DNA of 64,000 bases from Gloeobacter violaceus PCC 7421 (GTDB taxonomy: Bacteria; Cyanobacteriota; Cyanobacteriia; Gloeobacterales; Gloeobacteraceae). Shown piece after piece: positions 32,241 through 40,194 of the stretch. Position numbers and translations under genes: made by a program. The stretch covers positions 3,906,001 to 3,970,000 of the forward strand of contig NC_005125.1 of NCBI RefSeq assembly GCF_000011385.1. The letters are read 5' to 3'. The notes beneath the pieces are model-generated. The model was not told where the DNA came from, ran no database searches, and was given only the letters and a program-made list of their open reading frames with translations. Positions within the stretch are counted from its first letter, which is position 1. The number at the start of each line of letters is the position of its first letter.

Positions 32241-32663
32241 ATGTTCACTCCTAACAAGCCTGTATTGCAGGATACCGATGCCAAGGAAGTACTGCACTCC
32301 TTTGGGTTCGAGTTCAATTCCAGCCGGTTGGGGATCGTGCTGGCCGACTGGGAGGTGGAGTACGGGCGCGAGTGGATACTGCTCGCCATCGTCGAATCGC
32401 TGCACCAGGGCCGCTACAAACTGACCTCTGTCGGTCAAATTTTGCGTTGCTGGCAGCGGCGCGGTCAACCTCGCCTCAGTTTCGATCGCGAATTTCAGCG
32501 CCTGGTGCTCAAGGAAGTCTGGCAGCCGATCGTCACTCCGGTAAGCGATGCGCCTGCCGATGAACCGCTCTTCTCTACCGGGTTCGCAGCGACGGGTCAC
32601 GTCACCACTGCGCGCAGCGAACGCAAACTCAGGGCGTTGGCGGGATTGTCCCAGGTCGGTTAG
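32241..32663 (+). CDS. conserved cyanobacterial hypothetical, DnaD-like helical region
   Basis: A 140-aa protein. Residues 37-90 (WEVEYGREWILLAIVESLHQ, then SVGQILRCWQRRG) look like the DnaD/DnaB_2-type helical domain found in replication initiation proteins; such short proteins occur widely in cyanobacteria. No enzymatic motif is seen. About 120 AT-rich bases upstream would hold the promoter. Its TAG stop shares bases with the TAA stop of cobS on the other strand (TTAG, 32660-32663). Confidence 0.65.
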   Translation: MFTPNKPVLQDTDAKEVLHSFGFEFNSSRLGIVLADWEVEYGREWILLAIVESLHQGRYKLTSVGQILRCWQRRGQPRLSFDREFQRLVLKEVWQPIVTPVSDAPADEPLFSTGFAATGHVTTARSERKLRALAGLSQVG

Positions 32664-33388
32664 ACGAGGGTGGCAAGCACCAGCGCCACCGCCTCCCCCA
32701 CTTCGATCACCGCTCCGTAGGTGTCGCCGGTGTGGCCGCCGAAGCGGCGGGCGACGAGCGCTCCGCCCAGCAGGGCACCGAGTGCCCCTCCGATTCCGGC
32801 GGCAAGGGCCACCGCCGGGTACACGCTCCCCAGGGCGATCAGGCTCGCCAGCCACCAGGCAGTACCGAACCAGCCGTCGGCGGGCCAGTGGGTGTTGTCC
32901 TTCAAGAACTTGCCCTTGCCTTCGCTTTTGAGATAGGGAAACCAACCGATGGTGACCAGTTGTCCCCAGCGGGCGGAGACCGCCGCGAGCACCAGGGCCG
33001 CGGGGGCGGCAGCACCGGCCAGATCGGCCAGGGCAGAGGTCTTGGCGGCCAACAGGGCAACGGCGGCCATCACCCCGAAGGCACCCACGGCGCTGTCGGC
33101 CATGGCGGCAAGACGCCGCTCGGGGCCTGCGGCCCAACCGTCGGCGGTGTCGATGAGCCCGTCGAGGTGCAGCCCGCCGGTGATCCACAACCCCGCCACG
33201 ACCGCAAGCAGCGCGGCCAGGTGGGCTGCAAACCCCAGCGCCAACAGCAGCGCGTACACCCCGGCGTTCAGGCCGCCCACCACCAGGCCCACCGCCGGCA
33301 GCCAGCGGGCGATGCGATCGAAGGACACCGGGCCCAGGGGCAATGGTAAAGCGGTATAGAACAACAAAGCGGCAAGCCAGTCGCGCAT
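32660..33388 (-). CDS. cobS: adenosylcobinamide-GDP ribazoletransferase (cobalamin synthase)
   Basis: A 242-aa polytopic membrane enzyme that joins adenosylcobinamide-GDP with alpha-ribazole in the last steps of B12 synthesis. It has FYTALPLPLGP at the N-terminus and ITGGLHLDGLIDTADGWAAG, the signature DG/D-rich motif, then GAFGVMAAVALL. About six hydrophobic segments follow. Together with cbiA at the window start it indicates de novo cobamide (probably pseudocobalamin) synthesis, but the two genes are not linked. Confidence 0.93.
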   Translation of the reverse strand: MRDWLAALLFYTALPLPLGPVSFDRIARWLPAVGLVVGGLNAGVYALLLALGFAAHLAALLAVVAGLWITGGLHLDGLIDTADGWAAGPERRLAAMADSAVGAFGVMAAVALLAAKTSALADLAGAAAPAALVLAAVSARWGQLVTIGWFPYLKSEGKGKFLKDNTHWPADGWFGTAWWLASLIALGSVYPAVALAAGIGGALGALLGGALVARRFGGHTGDTYGAVIEVGEAVALVLATLV

Positions 33389-33483
33389 TGGATCAGGGCA
33401 AAGGTCAGGTTACAGTGTCTCCTGTGCAGGCCCGTTCGACTACCGGGCGGTAAAATTGGGTAAATATTCTCTGGTGGCGCCCT

Positions 33484-34056
33484 TTGGATTTGACGGCCTT
33501 GCAACAGACCCTGGCAGTGGCCGGCGGCACCCTCAGCGAGATGGCCCCCGGCCAGTGGCAGATCGAAACCGGTCAGTGGCGGCTGTTGGTGCTCACCAGC
33601 GTCGAGCGCGACTGGCTGCGGATGATGATTCCGCTGGTGCCCCAGGAGGAGGCGATGCCTCTGGCCGCGCAGCTGTTGGAAGCCAATTTTGACCGCACCC
33701 GCGAGGCGCGCTTTGCCTTTCAGAACGGTTTGTTATGGGGCATGTACCAGCACCGCCTCTCCACGATCGGCAGCGAAGATCTCCTAGCGGCCGTCGAGCA
33801 ACTGCAACAACTGCACGATCGGGGGTTCCAGCAAGCTTTTGAAGATTTGGCCGACGCCAAGCTGCGCCAGATCGTGGTGGCCCTGCAGGACCAGGCCAAG
33901 ACCCTCGAAGAGGCGTTGCAACTACTGGAGCGGCTCTACGACGAAGGGGTGCTCGGCACCTTGCAGTCGACGCGCGAGGACCGCGAGCTGACGCTGCAGG
34001 TCTGGCGGTTGAAGTTGACGCGCCTGTGGCACGAAGCCGACTCACCGCAAAACTAG
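33484..34056 (+). CDS. conserved hypothetical protein, YbjN/secretion-chaperone-like fold
   Basis: A 190-aa acidic soluble protein. The first 120 residues (QWQIETGQWRLLVLTSVERDWLRMMIPL pattern of strands, then helical RFAFQNGLLWGMYQHRLS) resemble the YbjN/type III chaperone-like fold in cyanobacterial proteins. A helix-rich tail follows. The start is a TTG behind GGTGG; an ATG at 33541 is the alternative. It lies just before the LysM gene (3 bases apart), so the two are probably cotranscribed. Function unknown. Confidence 0.6.
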   Translation: MDLTALQQTLAVAGGTLSEMAPGQWQIETGQWRLLVLTSVERDWLRMMIPLVPQEEAMPLAAQLLEANFDRTREARFAFQNGLLWGMYQHRLSTIGSEDLLAAVEQLQQLHDRGFQQAFEDLADAKLRQIVVALQDQAKTLEEALQLLERLYDEGVLGTLQSTREDRELTLQVWRLKLTRLWHEADSPQN

Positions 34057-34059
34057 CCG

Positions 34060-34659
34060 ATGGAATGGGCCTGGGGTGTGGCGATTGGGGTGGGGGCGGC
34101 GCTGGCCCAGGTGCAGCCGGAGGCAGCCTGCGGCGGCTTGCCCATTGAAACTTACACTGCCGCCAGGGGCGAGAGCGCCGCTTCGATCGCCCGCGCCCGC
34201 GCCCTTAAGCTCGAAACCGTGCTGGGGGCGAACCCCGCCATCCAGAAGCGGCCCGTGCGCAACGGCGACGCGCTGGTGATCTTGCCGCGCGACGGCATCT
34301 TGTACCGTCCGGAGCCGGGCGAAGGCTTCCCGGAGGTAGCGGCGCGCTTTCGCGTGCGCGGCGAGGTGCTTTTTGAGCTGAACGGCTGCCGGATGGGCGA
34401 GCGGCTTTTTGTGCCCGGGGTGCTCTGGAAGCCACCTGCCGCACCCATGCCCGATTCGCCGCCGCCCGCTGCTGCGAAAGGCGTTCCGACTTTATTGCAA
34501 TTGCCGCCGCCGCCTGCGCTACCGCCGCTGCCCAGGCGACCGCCGCCAAAAAATAAAGCGCGCAGCCGTGTATCGATGACCGTGCCGTGGTTCGCTCGAC
34601 AACATGTTAAGATCTGGCAAACCTTGTACAGCACTGCTCTAACATCCATATATGGGTAA
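34060..34659 (+). CDS. secreted LysM-like protein with Pro-rich tail
   Basis: A 199-aa protein with a signal peptide (WAWGVAIGVGAALAQ, about 1-17). Two LysM-like units follow: ETYTAARGESAASIARAR with NPAIQKRPVRNGDALVIL, and YRPEPGEGFPEVAARFRVRG with LNGCRMGERLFVPG. They would bind peptidoglycan glycan chains. Residues 125-175 are very rich in Pro, like a wall-spanning linker, and no catalytic domain follows. The last 8 bases overlap the HNH gene. Confidence 0.65.
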   Translation: MEWAWGVAIGVGAALAQVQPEAACGGLPIETYTAARGESAASIARARALKLETVLGANPAIQKRPVRNGDALVILPRDGILYRPEPGEGFPEVAARFRVRGEVLFELNGCRMGERLFVPGVLWKPPAAPMPDSPPPAAAKGVPTLLQLPPPPALPPLPRRPPPKNKARSRVSMTVPWFARQHVKIWQTLYSTALTSIYG

Positions 34660-35149
34660 AGTGCTCGTTCTCAATGCTTCGTACGAACCGCTGAATATTA
34701 CCAGTTGGCGTCGGGCGGTGGTGCTGTTGCTCAAAGAGAAGGCGGAGCAGGTCGAGCACAACGGCAGGATCCTCAAAAGCAGTTTTCCGCTTCCCACGGT
34801 GATCCGCCTGAGGCAGTACGTACAGGTCCCTTATAAAGAAATTCCCCTCACCCGCCGCAACGTGTTGCACCGCGACGGTCACACCTGCCAGTACTGCGGC
34901 TCCAAAGAGGATCTCACCATCGACCACGTCGTGCCCCGGTCGAAGGGGGGAGAGGACGCCTGGGAGAACGTGACAACCGCCTGCGTGCGCTGCAACATCA
35001 AAAAAGGCAACCGCACCCCCAAGGAGGCGGCCATGCCCCTGACCACCATGCCGCGCCGGCCCCATAGTTCGTTGCACTTCGAGATCACCAAACACCTGCG
35101 CGGCGGCATTAACGAAGAGTGGCGCAAGTACGTGATCGGCATGTCATAG
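34652..35149 (+). CDS. HNH endonuclease family protein
   Basis: A 165-aa protein of the HNH type common in cyanobacteria. MGKVLVLNASYEPLNITSWRR is the typical start. The nuclease core (about 70-120) has CQYCGSKEDLTIDHVVPRSKGG, then ENVTTACVRCNIKKGNRTP, giving two CxxC zinc pairs and the DHVVP/N/K catalytic arrangement. It is not next to methylase or toxin genes. The role is unknown; DNA nicking or repair is a family-based guess. The stop overlaps the convergent M23 gene by 6 bases. Confidence 0.88.
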   Translation: MGKVLVLNASYEPLNITSWRRAVVLLLKEKAEQVEHNGRILKSSFPLPTVIRLRQYVQVPYKEIPLTRRNVLHRDGHTCQYCGSKEDLTIDHVVPRSKGGEDAWENVTTACVRCNIKKGNRTPKEAAMPLTTMPRRPHSSLHFEITKHLRGGINEEWRKYVIGMS

Positions 35150-36016
35150 CGCCGGAACAGGCGGCGCTTCGCCCAGGTACGGGCTCGGATCGACCGCCTG
35201 AGCGTCGAGGTAGACCGTGTAGTGCAAGTGGGTGCCGGTGGAGCGGCCGGTGCTGCCCATGCGGCCCACCACTTCGCCGCGCCCCACGCTGTCGCCTGCA
35301 CGCACTTCGAGGCGCGAAAGGTGGGCGTAAAGCGTTTCAAAGCCGTAGCCGTGATCGATGACGATATGCTGACCCCAGCCGTTACCCCAGCCCGCCCGGC
35401 TCACCCGGCCGGGGGCGGTGGCGCGAATGGGCAGACCGTAGGGGCCGGCAAAATCGAGGCCACTGTGCAATTCGACGCCACCCATCACCGGATCGCGGCG
35501 CGGCCCGAAGCCCGAGGTAAGGCGGGCACCCACCACGGGTAATCCCGCCGGGCGGGCGGAGCGCTCCGCCAGGGCCAGGGCGATCGTCTTTTTGGCGCGC
35601 ATCGCCTTTGAGAGTTTGTCGAGGCGCAAATTGGCGATCGAAAGCATCATTCCCGCTCCGGCCCCCGGTTCGGCGCCGCCCGCTCCGCCCTGTCCGGTAG
35701 CGTCGATGGTGGGGGCGAGGTTCGCCTGGCGCTGCAAAGAGCGCACCTCCGCTTCGAGTTGCTCGAGCTTACCCAATAGGCGGCCCGCCTGCACCTCGAG
35801 TGCCGCGTTGCGCTCGCGCTCACTGGTCACCGTGCGCTCAAAGCCGCTCACGGTGCGCTCGAAATGGTTAAGCGCCAGACGCACTCCCGCAACAAGCCCC
35901 ACCAGCGCCAGCACCGCCGCGCATACTGCCGCCGCCGGCCTCACGTCGGTGATCACCGGTTCGCGCCCTGGACGGGCTATGCGGATCGACCAGTGCTCGG
36001 GATGACGGGGCTCCAT
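35144..36016 (-). CDS. membrane-anchored M23 peptidase (LytM/NlpD type)
   Basis: A 290-aa protein with a short cytoplasmic part, one membrane span (AAAVCAAVLALVGLVAGVRLAL), a coiled coil (about 60-110) and a C-terminal M23 domain. The zinc motif is HSGLDFAG (HxxxD), with HLHYTV (HxH) near 275, and GFGPRRDP precedes it. The ligands are intact, so it is probably a peptidoglycan endopeptidase acting in the periplasm. AGGAGGAAA precedes ATG 36016. It is divergent from the PsaZ-like gene. Confidence 0.9.
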   Translation of the reverse strand: MEPRHPEHWSIRIARPGREPVITDVRPAAAVCAAVLALVGLVAGVRLALNHFERTVSGFERTVTSERERNAALEVQAGRLLGKLEQLEAEVRSLQRQANLAPTIDATGQGGAGGAEPGAGAGMMLSIANLRLDKLSKAMRAKKTIALALAERSARPAGLPVVGARLTSGFGPRRDPVMGGVELHSGLDFAGPYGLPIRATAPGRVSRAGWGNGWGQHIVIDHGYGFETLYAHLSRLEVRAGDSVGRGEVVGRMGSTGRSTGTHLHYTVYLDAQAVDPSPYLGEAPPVPAL

Positions 36017-36196
36017 ATTTTCCTCCTGAACTTTGCTTGCCAAACTGCTCAGGGGAGCATGCCACAGGCGGCGGTACCGGGTCAAGAGCGCAGTCGCCGG
36101 GCTGGCGCGTCGGCTTCTTAACAAGTTGTAAAGCAGACGGCCTGCGCCGCCCGAGGCGCTATACTCTGAGGCTGAAGCACCGGCAGGAGGTCTACC

Positions 36197-36304
36197 ATGC
36201 AGTCCTACAACGTGTTCCCGGCCCTGGTGATCATCACCACCCTGGTGGTGCCCTTTATGGCGGCGGCGGCATTGCTTTTTATCATCGAGCGCGACCCGTC
36301 CTAG
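36197..36304 (+). CDS. psaZ: 35-aa photosystem I-type small membrane protein (PsaI/PsaZ-like)
   Basis: A single-span peptide with MQSYNVFPALVII, a Pro in mid-helix and the end LLFIIERDPS. PsaI proteins end in a similar LLFLYIE segment, and Gloeobacter photosystem I has a unique subunit, PsaZ, in place of PsaI. AGGAGG lies 7 bases before the ATG. The gene ends tail-to-tail with murD, sharing CTAG for both stops. The family call rests on pattern and on recalled knowledge of Gloeobacter PSI; the symbol is tentative. Confidence 0.62.
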   Translation: MQSYNVFPALVIITTLVVPFMAAAALLFIIERDPS

Positions 36305-37626
36305 CTTGCGAGCGCGGCGATCAGGGCGCGGAAGCGATCGCCCCGCTCCTCAAAATTGCGAAATTGATCGAAGCTGGCGCAGGCGGGTGAAAACAGCACG
36401 CACTGTGCCCCTTGGGCGCGGGCCTGCTCGAAAGCCATAGGCACCGCCCGCTCCAGGGTATGGGCTGTGTAGACGGCCCGATAATCTTGTGCTCGAAGCC
36501 ACTTTTCAAACAGCGGCGCCGCTTCGCCGATGAGGACCACGGACGCACAGCGCTCGGCGATGGCCCGGAGCCACGGTCCGCTTTCGCCGGTTTTGGCCTG
36601 ACCGCCGGCGATGAGCACGCTCGGGGCCGGGACGGCGGTGAGCCCTACCAGAGCGGCGTCGTAGTTGGTGGCCTTCGAATCGTTGATAAAGCGCACTCCC
36701 CGGTATTCGCCCACTGCTTCAAGGCGATGGGGCACCCCTATAAAGCTCGCCACACCCGAGGCAATCGCTGCGTCGCCGACTCCCGTCAGATGACAGGCGG
36801 CCACGGCCATCAGCACGTTTTGCAAGTTGTGCGCCCCGGGCAGGCGCACGGCGCTCACCGGCAGTACAGGCCGGTTTTCGATGCAAATGTCTTTCCCGGC
36901 GAGACTGACCGCCGCCGGAGCTTGCGTAGACGTCCACCAGGCGTCGGGCCAGGCGGAGCGTCGGGCCCCCAGGTAGGCGTCGTCACCGTTGAGCACGGCG
37001 CGCCGGGCTTGCATCAGCAACCCGGCTTTGATCGCCGCGTAGCGCTCCAGGGTACCGTGGCGATTGAGGTGGTCGGGAGTAAAGGTCGTCCACACCGCCA
37101 CCTCCGGGCGTATCCCCTGAGCGCTTTCGATCTGAAAGCTGCTCAATTCAGCGACGATCCAGTCGTAATCTTCGGGCTCCAGCAGCAAGTCGGTGACGGG
37201 ACGGCCGATGTTGCCGCAGACCGGTGCCCGCAAACCGGCCGTCTTGAGGATGTGGCCAACCAGGGCGGTGGTGGTCGTCTTGCCGTTGGTGCCCGTCACA
37301 CAAAGCCACCGGCGATGCGAGAGCGATTCCCAGGCAAGGCCCACCTCGCCGGTCACCGTGACTCCCCGCGCCCGCGCCGCCACCAAGCCCGGATGATCCC
37401 AACGCACCCCGGGGCTCACCACCACCAGGCTCAAATCCGGCTCCTCGGGCACGAATTCCCGGCCGAGCACCGCCTCGACACCGAACGGAGCCAATGCCCC
37501 GGCAACTACCCGCAATGCCTCGCTGTCGCGGCCATCCCAGAGCACTACCCGTCTTCCCCCAAGCGCCAACCACCGCGCCGCCGCCTGCCCGGATTTGCCC
37601 GCTCCGACCACCGCTACCGCCGCCAT
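36301..37626 (-). CDS. murD: UDP-N-acetylmuramoyl-L-alanine--D-glutamate ligase
   Basis: A 441-aa Mur ligase adding D-Glu to UDP-MurNAc-L-Ala in the cytoplasm. The N-terminal Rossmann part AVVGAGKSGQAAARWL, the ATP loop CVTGTNGKTTTTALV, AELSSFQIES, HLNRHGTLERYAAIK, and FINDSKATNYDAA are all typical. The start at ATG 37626 follows GAGGTGG. It is not in a mur cluster. It ends in a shared CTAG with the small photosystem gene and is divergent from perR, with 131 bases between. Confidence 0.96.
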   Translation of the reverse strand: MAAVAVVGAGKSGQAAARWLALGGRRVVLWDGRDSEALRVVAGALAPFGVEAVLGREFVPEEPDLSLVVVSPGVRWDHPGLVAARARGVTVTGEVGLAWESLSHRRWLCVTGTNGKTTTTALVGHILKTAGLRAPVCGNIGRPVTDLLLEPEDYDWIVAELSSFQIESAQGIRPEVAVWTTFTPDHLNRHGTLERYAAIKAGLLMQARRAVLNGDDAYLGARRSAWPDAWWTSTQAPAAVSLAGKDICIENRPVLPVSAVRLPGAHNLQNVLMAVAACHLTGVGDAAIASGVASFIGVPHRLEAVGEYRGVRFINDSKATNYDAALVGLTAVPAPSVLIAGGQAKTGESGPWLRAIAERCASVVLIGEAAPLFEKWLRAQDYRAVYTAHTLERAVPMAFEQARAQGAQCVLFSPACASFDQFRNFEERGDRFRALIAALAS

Positions 37627-37701
37627 AAAGGGCACCACCTCGCACCATCGCCACGCCAGTGTACGGGTATTTTTGCCAACCGATCTTGACACACTCTCAA
37701 A

Positions 37702-37716
37702 TTAGATCTATTCTAA
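37702..37716. promoter_or_regulatory. candidate PerR/Fur box upstream of perR
   Basis: TTAGATCTATTCTAA is a 7-1-7 imperfect palindrome in an AT-rich stretch, matching the PerR-type consensus at about 10 of 14 specified positions. It lies 41 bases before the perR start, so it suggests autoregulation; murD is divergent from the same region. Confidence 0.5.
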
Positions 37717-37757
37717 ATTTGTAATCGCAAACCCGGCCCTTTGCCGGGACAGGCAAG

Positions 37758-38183
37758 ATGGTCGACCCCGCAGTGCTACTTGAGCAAAAAGGTCTGAAGG
37801 TCACCCCCCAGCGCTACGCGATTTTGCGTTTTTTGCAGCAGACCGAGGACCACCCCACCGCCGATCAGTTGGTCGAGCAACTCAACCGCAATTTGCCGAT
37901 GACCTCGCGGGCTACCGTCTACAACACCCTCAGCACCCTGCGCGATGTCGGGCTGGTGCGCGAAGTCACCCACGAGGCGGGGGTGCTGCGTTACGACGCC
38001 AACATCGAACCCCACCATCACTTTATTTGCCGCGTGTGCGGGCGCTTCGACGATATCGATTGGCAGTCGTTCCGGTCGCTGGATCTCAGCCCGATCGCCG
38101 CGCGCTATCCGCACATCGAAAATGTCGAAGTGATCGTGCGCGGCGTTTGCCGCCAATGCCAGGCCACCAGCCACGGCCAGTAA
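37758..38183 (+). CDS. perR: Fur-family peroxide-type regulator (PerR-like)
   Basis: A 141-aa metal-dependent repressor. The winged helix is GLKVTPQRYAILRFLQ, then TSRATVYNTLSTLRDVGLV. The metal sites include HHHFICRVCG and CRQCQ (structural zinc, CxxC pairs) plus His/Asp in the hinge. The HPTADQL segment is typical. It lies 112 bases before a rubrerythrin gene on the same strand, with a terminator between, and has a palindrome resembling a PerR box upstream. Assignment to PerR rather than Fur rests on that neighbour and box. Confidence 0.85.
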   Translation: MVDPAVLLEQKGLKVTPQRYAILRFLQQTEDHPTADQLVEQLNRNLPMTSRATVYNTLSTLRDVGLVREVTHEAGVLRYDANIEPHHHFICRVCGRFDDIDWQSFRSLDLSPIAARYPHIENVEVIVRGVCRQCQATSHGQ

Positions 38184-38197
38184 TCCACTATTCCCAG

Positions 38198-38222
38198 AAG
38201 GTCGCCCAGGCGACCTTTTTTC
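38198..38222 (+). terminator. intrinsic terminator after perR
   Basis: AAGGTCGC at 38198-38205 pairs with GCGACCTT at 38210-38217 (loop CCAG) and runs into six T. Confidence 0.9.
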
Positions 38223-38243
38223 AGGGACCAGTCATAGAACGAT

Positions 38244-38255
38244 TCTTATTTAAGA
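38244..38255. promoter_or_regulatory. AT-rich inverted repeat upstream of rubrerythrin
   Basis: TCTTA-TT-TAAGA (38244-38255) lies 41 bases before the rubrerythrin ATG. It could be an operator for the PerR-like regulator encoded just upstream, though it fits the usual PerR box only partly. Confidence 0.35.
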
Positions 38256-38295
38256 CTTGTTCTAGTTTGCAACGCCATACACCAGGGAGATAACC

Positions 38296-38781
38296 ATGAC
38301 CACCACCAACGGCAACACCAGCAAGACCCAGGAAAACCTGCACTCCGCCTTCGCAGGCGAGTCGATGGCCAACCGCAAGTATCTCTACTTCGCCTCGGTC
38401 GCCCGCGAATTGGGCAACGAAGAGGTGGCCAAACTTTTTGAGAAGACCGCTGAGGAGGAGACCGGCCACGCCTTTGCCCACCTGCGCCTGGTTCATCCGC
38501 CCGGCACCCTGACGGTGGAGAAGCTCCTGGAGCTGGCGGCCGAGGGCGAGCTGTACGAGACCAACGAGATGTACCCGACCTTTCAGCAGGAGGCGGTTAC
38601 CGAGCACGAGCAGGCGGCGGCGGCGGAATTCGCCGAGCAGGCCGAGGAGTCGCGCGAGCATGCCGAGCGCTTCTTGAAGATGCTCAAGCGCGCCTCCAAG
38701 CAGTTCGGCGCCCTCGGTGCCGTCGAGAAGGCCCACGCCCAGCGCTACCTTGACGCCCTCGAAGCGGTCCGCCAGGGTTAA
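38296..38781 (+). CDS. rubrerythrin (di-iron peroxidase, no rubredoxin domain)
   Basis: A 161-aa ferritin-like protein. The di-iron Glu/His ligands appear in AFAGESMANRKYLYFA, EKTAEEETGHAFAHL, QQEAVTEHEQAAAAEFA and EESREHAERFLKML. The C-terminal rubredoxin domain of classical rubrerythrin (about 190 aa) is absent, so it resembles sulerythrin or cyanobacterial rubrerythrins, which reduce H2O2. It follows perR and has an inverted repeat upstream, which suggests peroxide-responsive control. Confidence 0.93.
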   Translation: MTTTNGNTSKTQENLHSAFAGESMANRKYLYFASVARELGNEEVAKLFEKTAEEETGHAFAHLRLVHPPGTLTVEKLLELAAEGELYETNEMYPTFQQEAVTEHEQAAAAEFAEQAEESREHAERFLKMLKRASKQFGALGAVEKAHAQRYLDALEAVRQG

Positions 38782-38815
38782 CCCCCCATTCGATAGCTAC
38801 ACCTCTTCTGTTGGT

Positions 38816-38844
38816 CCCGGTGGCTTTGAGCCGCCGGGGCTTTT
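38816..38844 (+). terminator. intrinsic terminator after rubrerythrin
   Basis: CCCGGTGGCT at 38816-38825 pairs with AGCCGCCGGG at 38829-38838 (one G-U pair), then GCTTTTATTT. The T tract overlaps the last codon of the convergent desaturase gene. Confidence 0.85.
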
Positions 38845-39910
38845 ATTTGCGGCCCCTTACGACCCGGGCGCGTTTGATGGGCAGATGATAGCCCTCCGGA
38901 CCGCTCAGGTGGCAGGTGGTGACGATCGATTTGAGATACGGCCAGGTGAAGCGCGCCTCGTGCACGTACTCCGGCCAGCGGGCTTTGAGGGCGGCGTGGG
39001 CCTCGTCGAGGTGATAGTACGGGATCGCCGTCGAGAGGTGGTGGGGGATGTGCACGCCAATGCGGTAGGCCACCAGTTCGACCCACCAGGGGTACTCGCA
39101 GTGGACCGTGCCGAACAGTTGCGCCTTCAGCGGCGTCCACTCGCCCTCCGGGAAGTAGGGAATGTCCGGATGGTTGTGGTGGATAAGGGTGAAGGTGCTC
39201 AGCCAGAAGTGAAAGACCAGCCACGGCAGCACCCAGTAACTGAGCACCCCCCCAAAACCGGTGAGCCAGAACAAGCCCGGTAGGGCGACCGCTGCAAACA
39301 CGACGTTCACTGCAATCGAAAAGCGCGCCTCGGGCCGCTCCTGGGGGAGGAATTTCTTTTGGTCGTAGTGGAAGATGAACAGATGAATGACCGAGGCGAA
39401 CCACCAGGCCCAGGTGTGGACATGCCGATAAAAAAACCGGTTGAAGTCGTTCATACCCGCGTAAGTCTCGGGGGCGATCGTCCGCCAGCTGTTGTCGTTG
39501 TCCTGGTGGTTGGTCCAGGCGTGGTGGCGGTTGTGCATGATCCGCCAGCTGTGAAACGGGTAGAGCGTCGGCAGCAGCAGCCCATGGCCCACCAGCGCAT
39601 TGAGCCTGCGGTAGGGCGAGAAGGACTGGTGACCACAGTCGTGGGCCAGCACGAAGTTGCCCCACAGCACCGTGCCGATCCACACCCAAAAGAGCGGCGC
39701 CAGCCAGATCGGAGAGACGGCAAAAAGCGCGTAAGAACCGGCCAGAACCCCCAGGTGCAGGACCACCGCCCCCAGGCCGCGCAGGGTGTCGCGCTCGAAG
39801 CATTTTTTGGGAATGGTACTGAGCACCTCGCGGTAGGTCACCCGCTCCAGTTGGCGCAGTAACTTGCGGTTGTGCGTGCGGATGCCCGCCGCCGGCGTAT
39901 CGATCGTCAA
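38843..39910 (-). CDS. desA: acyl-lipid desaturase (DesA/omega type)
   Basis: A 355-aa membrane desaturase introducing a double bond (delta-12 or omega-3) in membrane lipids, using ferredoxin. The three His boxes are HDCGHQSF, HNRHHAWTN and HIPHHLS. Membrane segments lie around 45-85 and 200-240. The start is TTG 39910 behind AAGAGGAG. The TGA of a small, apparently frameshifted reading frame ends 3 bases before it. DesA and DesB are close in sequence; I favour DesA without being sure of regiospecificity. Confidence 0.9.
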   Translation of the reverse strand: MTIDTPAAGIRTHNRKLLRQLERVTYREVLSTIPKKCFERDTLRGLGAVVLHLGVLAGSYALFAVSPIWLAPLFWVWIGTVLWGNFVLAHDCGHQSFSPYRRLNALVGHGLLLPTLYPFHSWRIMHNRHHAWTNHQDNDNSWRTIAPETYAGMNDFNRFFYRHVHTWAWWFASVIHLFIFHYDQKKFLPQERPEARFSIAVNVVFAAVALPGLFWLTGFGGVLSYWVLPWLVFHFWLSTFTLIHHNHPDIPYFPEGEWTPLKAQLFGTVHCEYPWWVELVAYRIGVHIPHHLSTAIPYYHLDEAHAALKARWPEYVHEARFTWPYLKSIVTTCHLSGPEGYHLPIKRARVVRGRK

Positions 39911-39913
39911 CGC

Positions 39914-40127
39914 TCACTCCTCTTGCGGTTGCTTGACCCCGAAAGCTGGGCACAGCGCAGTGAGCCTCCGGCCGCCGAAGCGGCGAAAGCGCCACGAACC
40001 CGAACGTTCAGGATAGGGATGGAAGCTGTCGGCCCAGCCGACGTAGACCCGCAGTGACCTTGCCCTCCGCTTGCAAAGAGTACTCCCGCGGGTGCGGCAG
40101 GTTGCAGGTCAGGCAGATTCTTAAGAT
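39914..40127 (-). pseudogene. small reading frame, apparently frameshifted, before desaturase
   Basis: On the minus strand one frame reads CLTCNLPHPREYSLQAEGK and a frame one base away continues RVYVGWADSFHPYPERSG and on to a TGA at 39914-39916. Joined by a single-base correction near 40055 they give a coherent basic protein of about 70 residues with a CxxC. No ATG, GTG or TTG start is clear for the first part. It ends 3 bases before the desaturase TTG, so coupling is possible. It may be a broken gene or a sequencing slip. Confidence 0.3.
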
Positions 40128-40129
40128 CT

Positions 40130-40149
40130 ATTGCGATAGTATCAGCAAT
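40130..40149. promoter_or_regulatory. inverted repeat in the gap between kinase and desaturase
   Basis: ATTGCGATAGTATCAGCAAT has matching ends (ATTGC/GCAAT) and near-matching GATA/TATC inside. It lies upstream of the small frame and the desaturase and could be an operator. The rest of 39911-40194 shows nothing else I can support. Confidence 0.3.
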
Positions 40150-40194
40150 CGGCGGTACAACCAACCATCCGACGCATCGATCGGGCCTATCGAT

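Noticed and set aside
16023-36346. GCGATCGC (HIP1) sites as a repeat family
   Set aside because: Only a few copies were noticed (near 16.0, 25.9 and 36.3 kb), far fewer than in HIP1-rich cyanobacteria, so no repeat feature is claimed.
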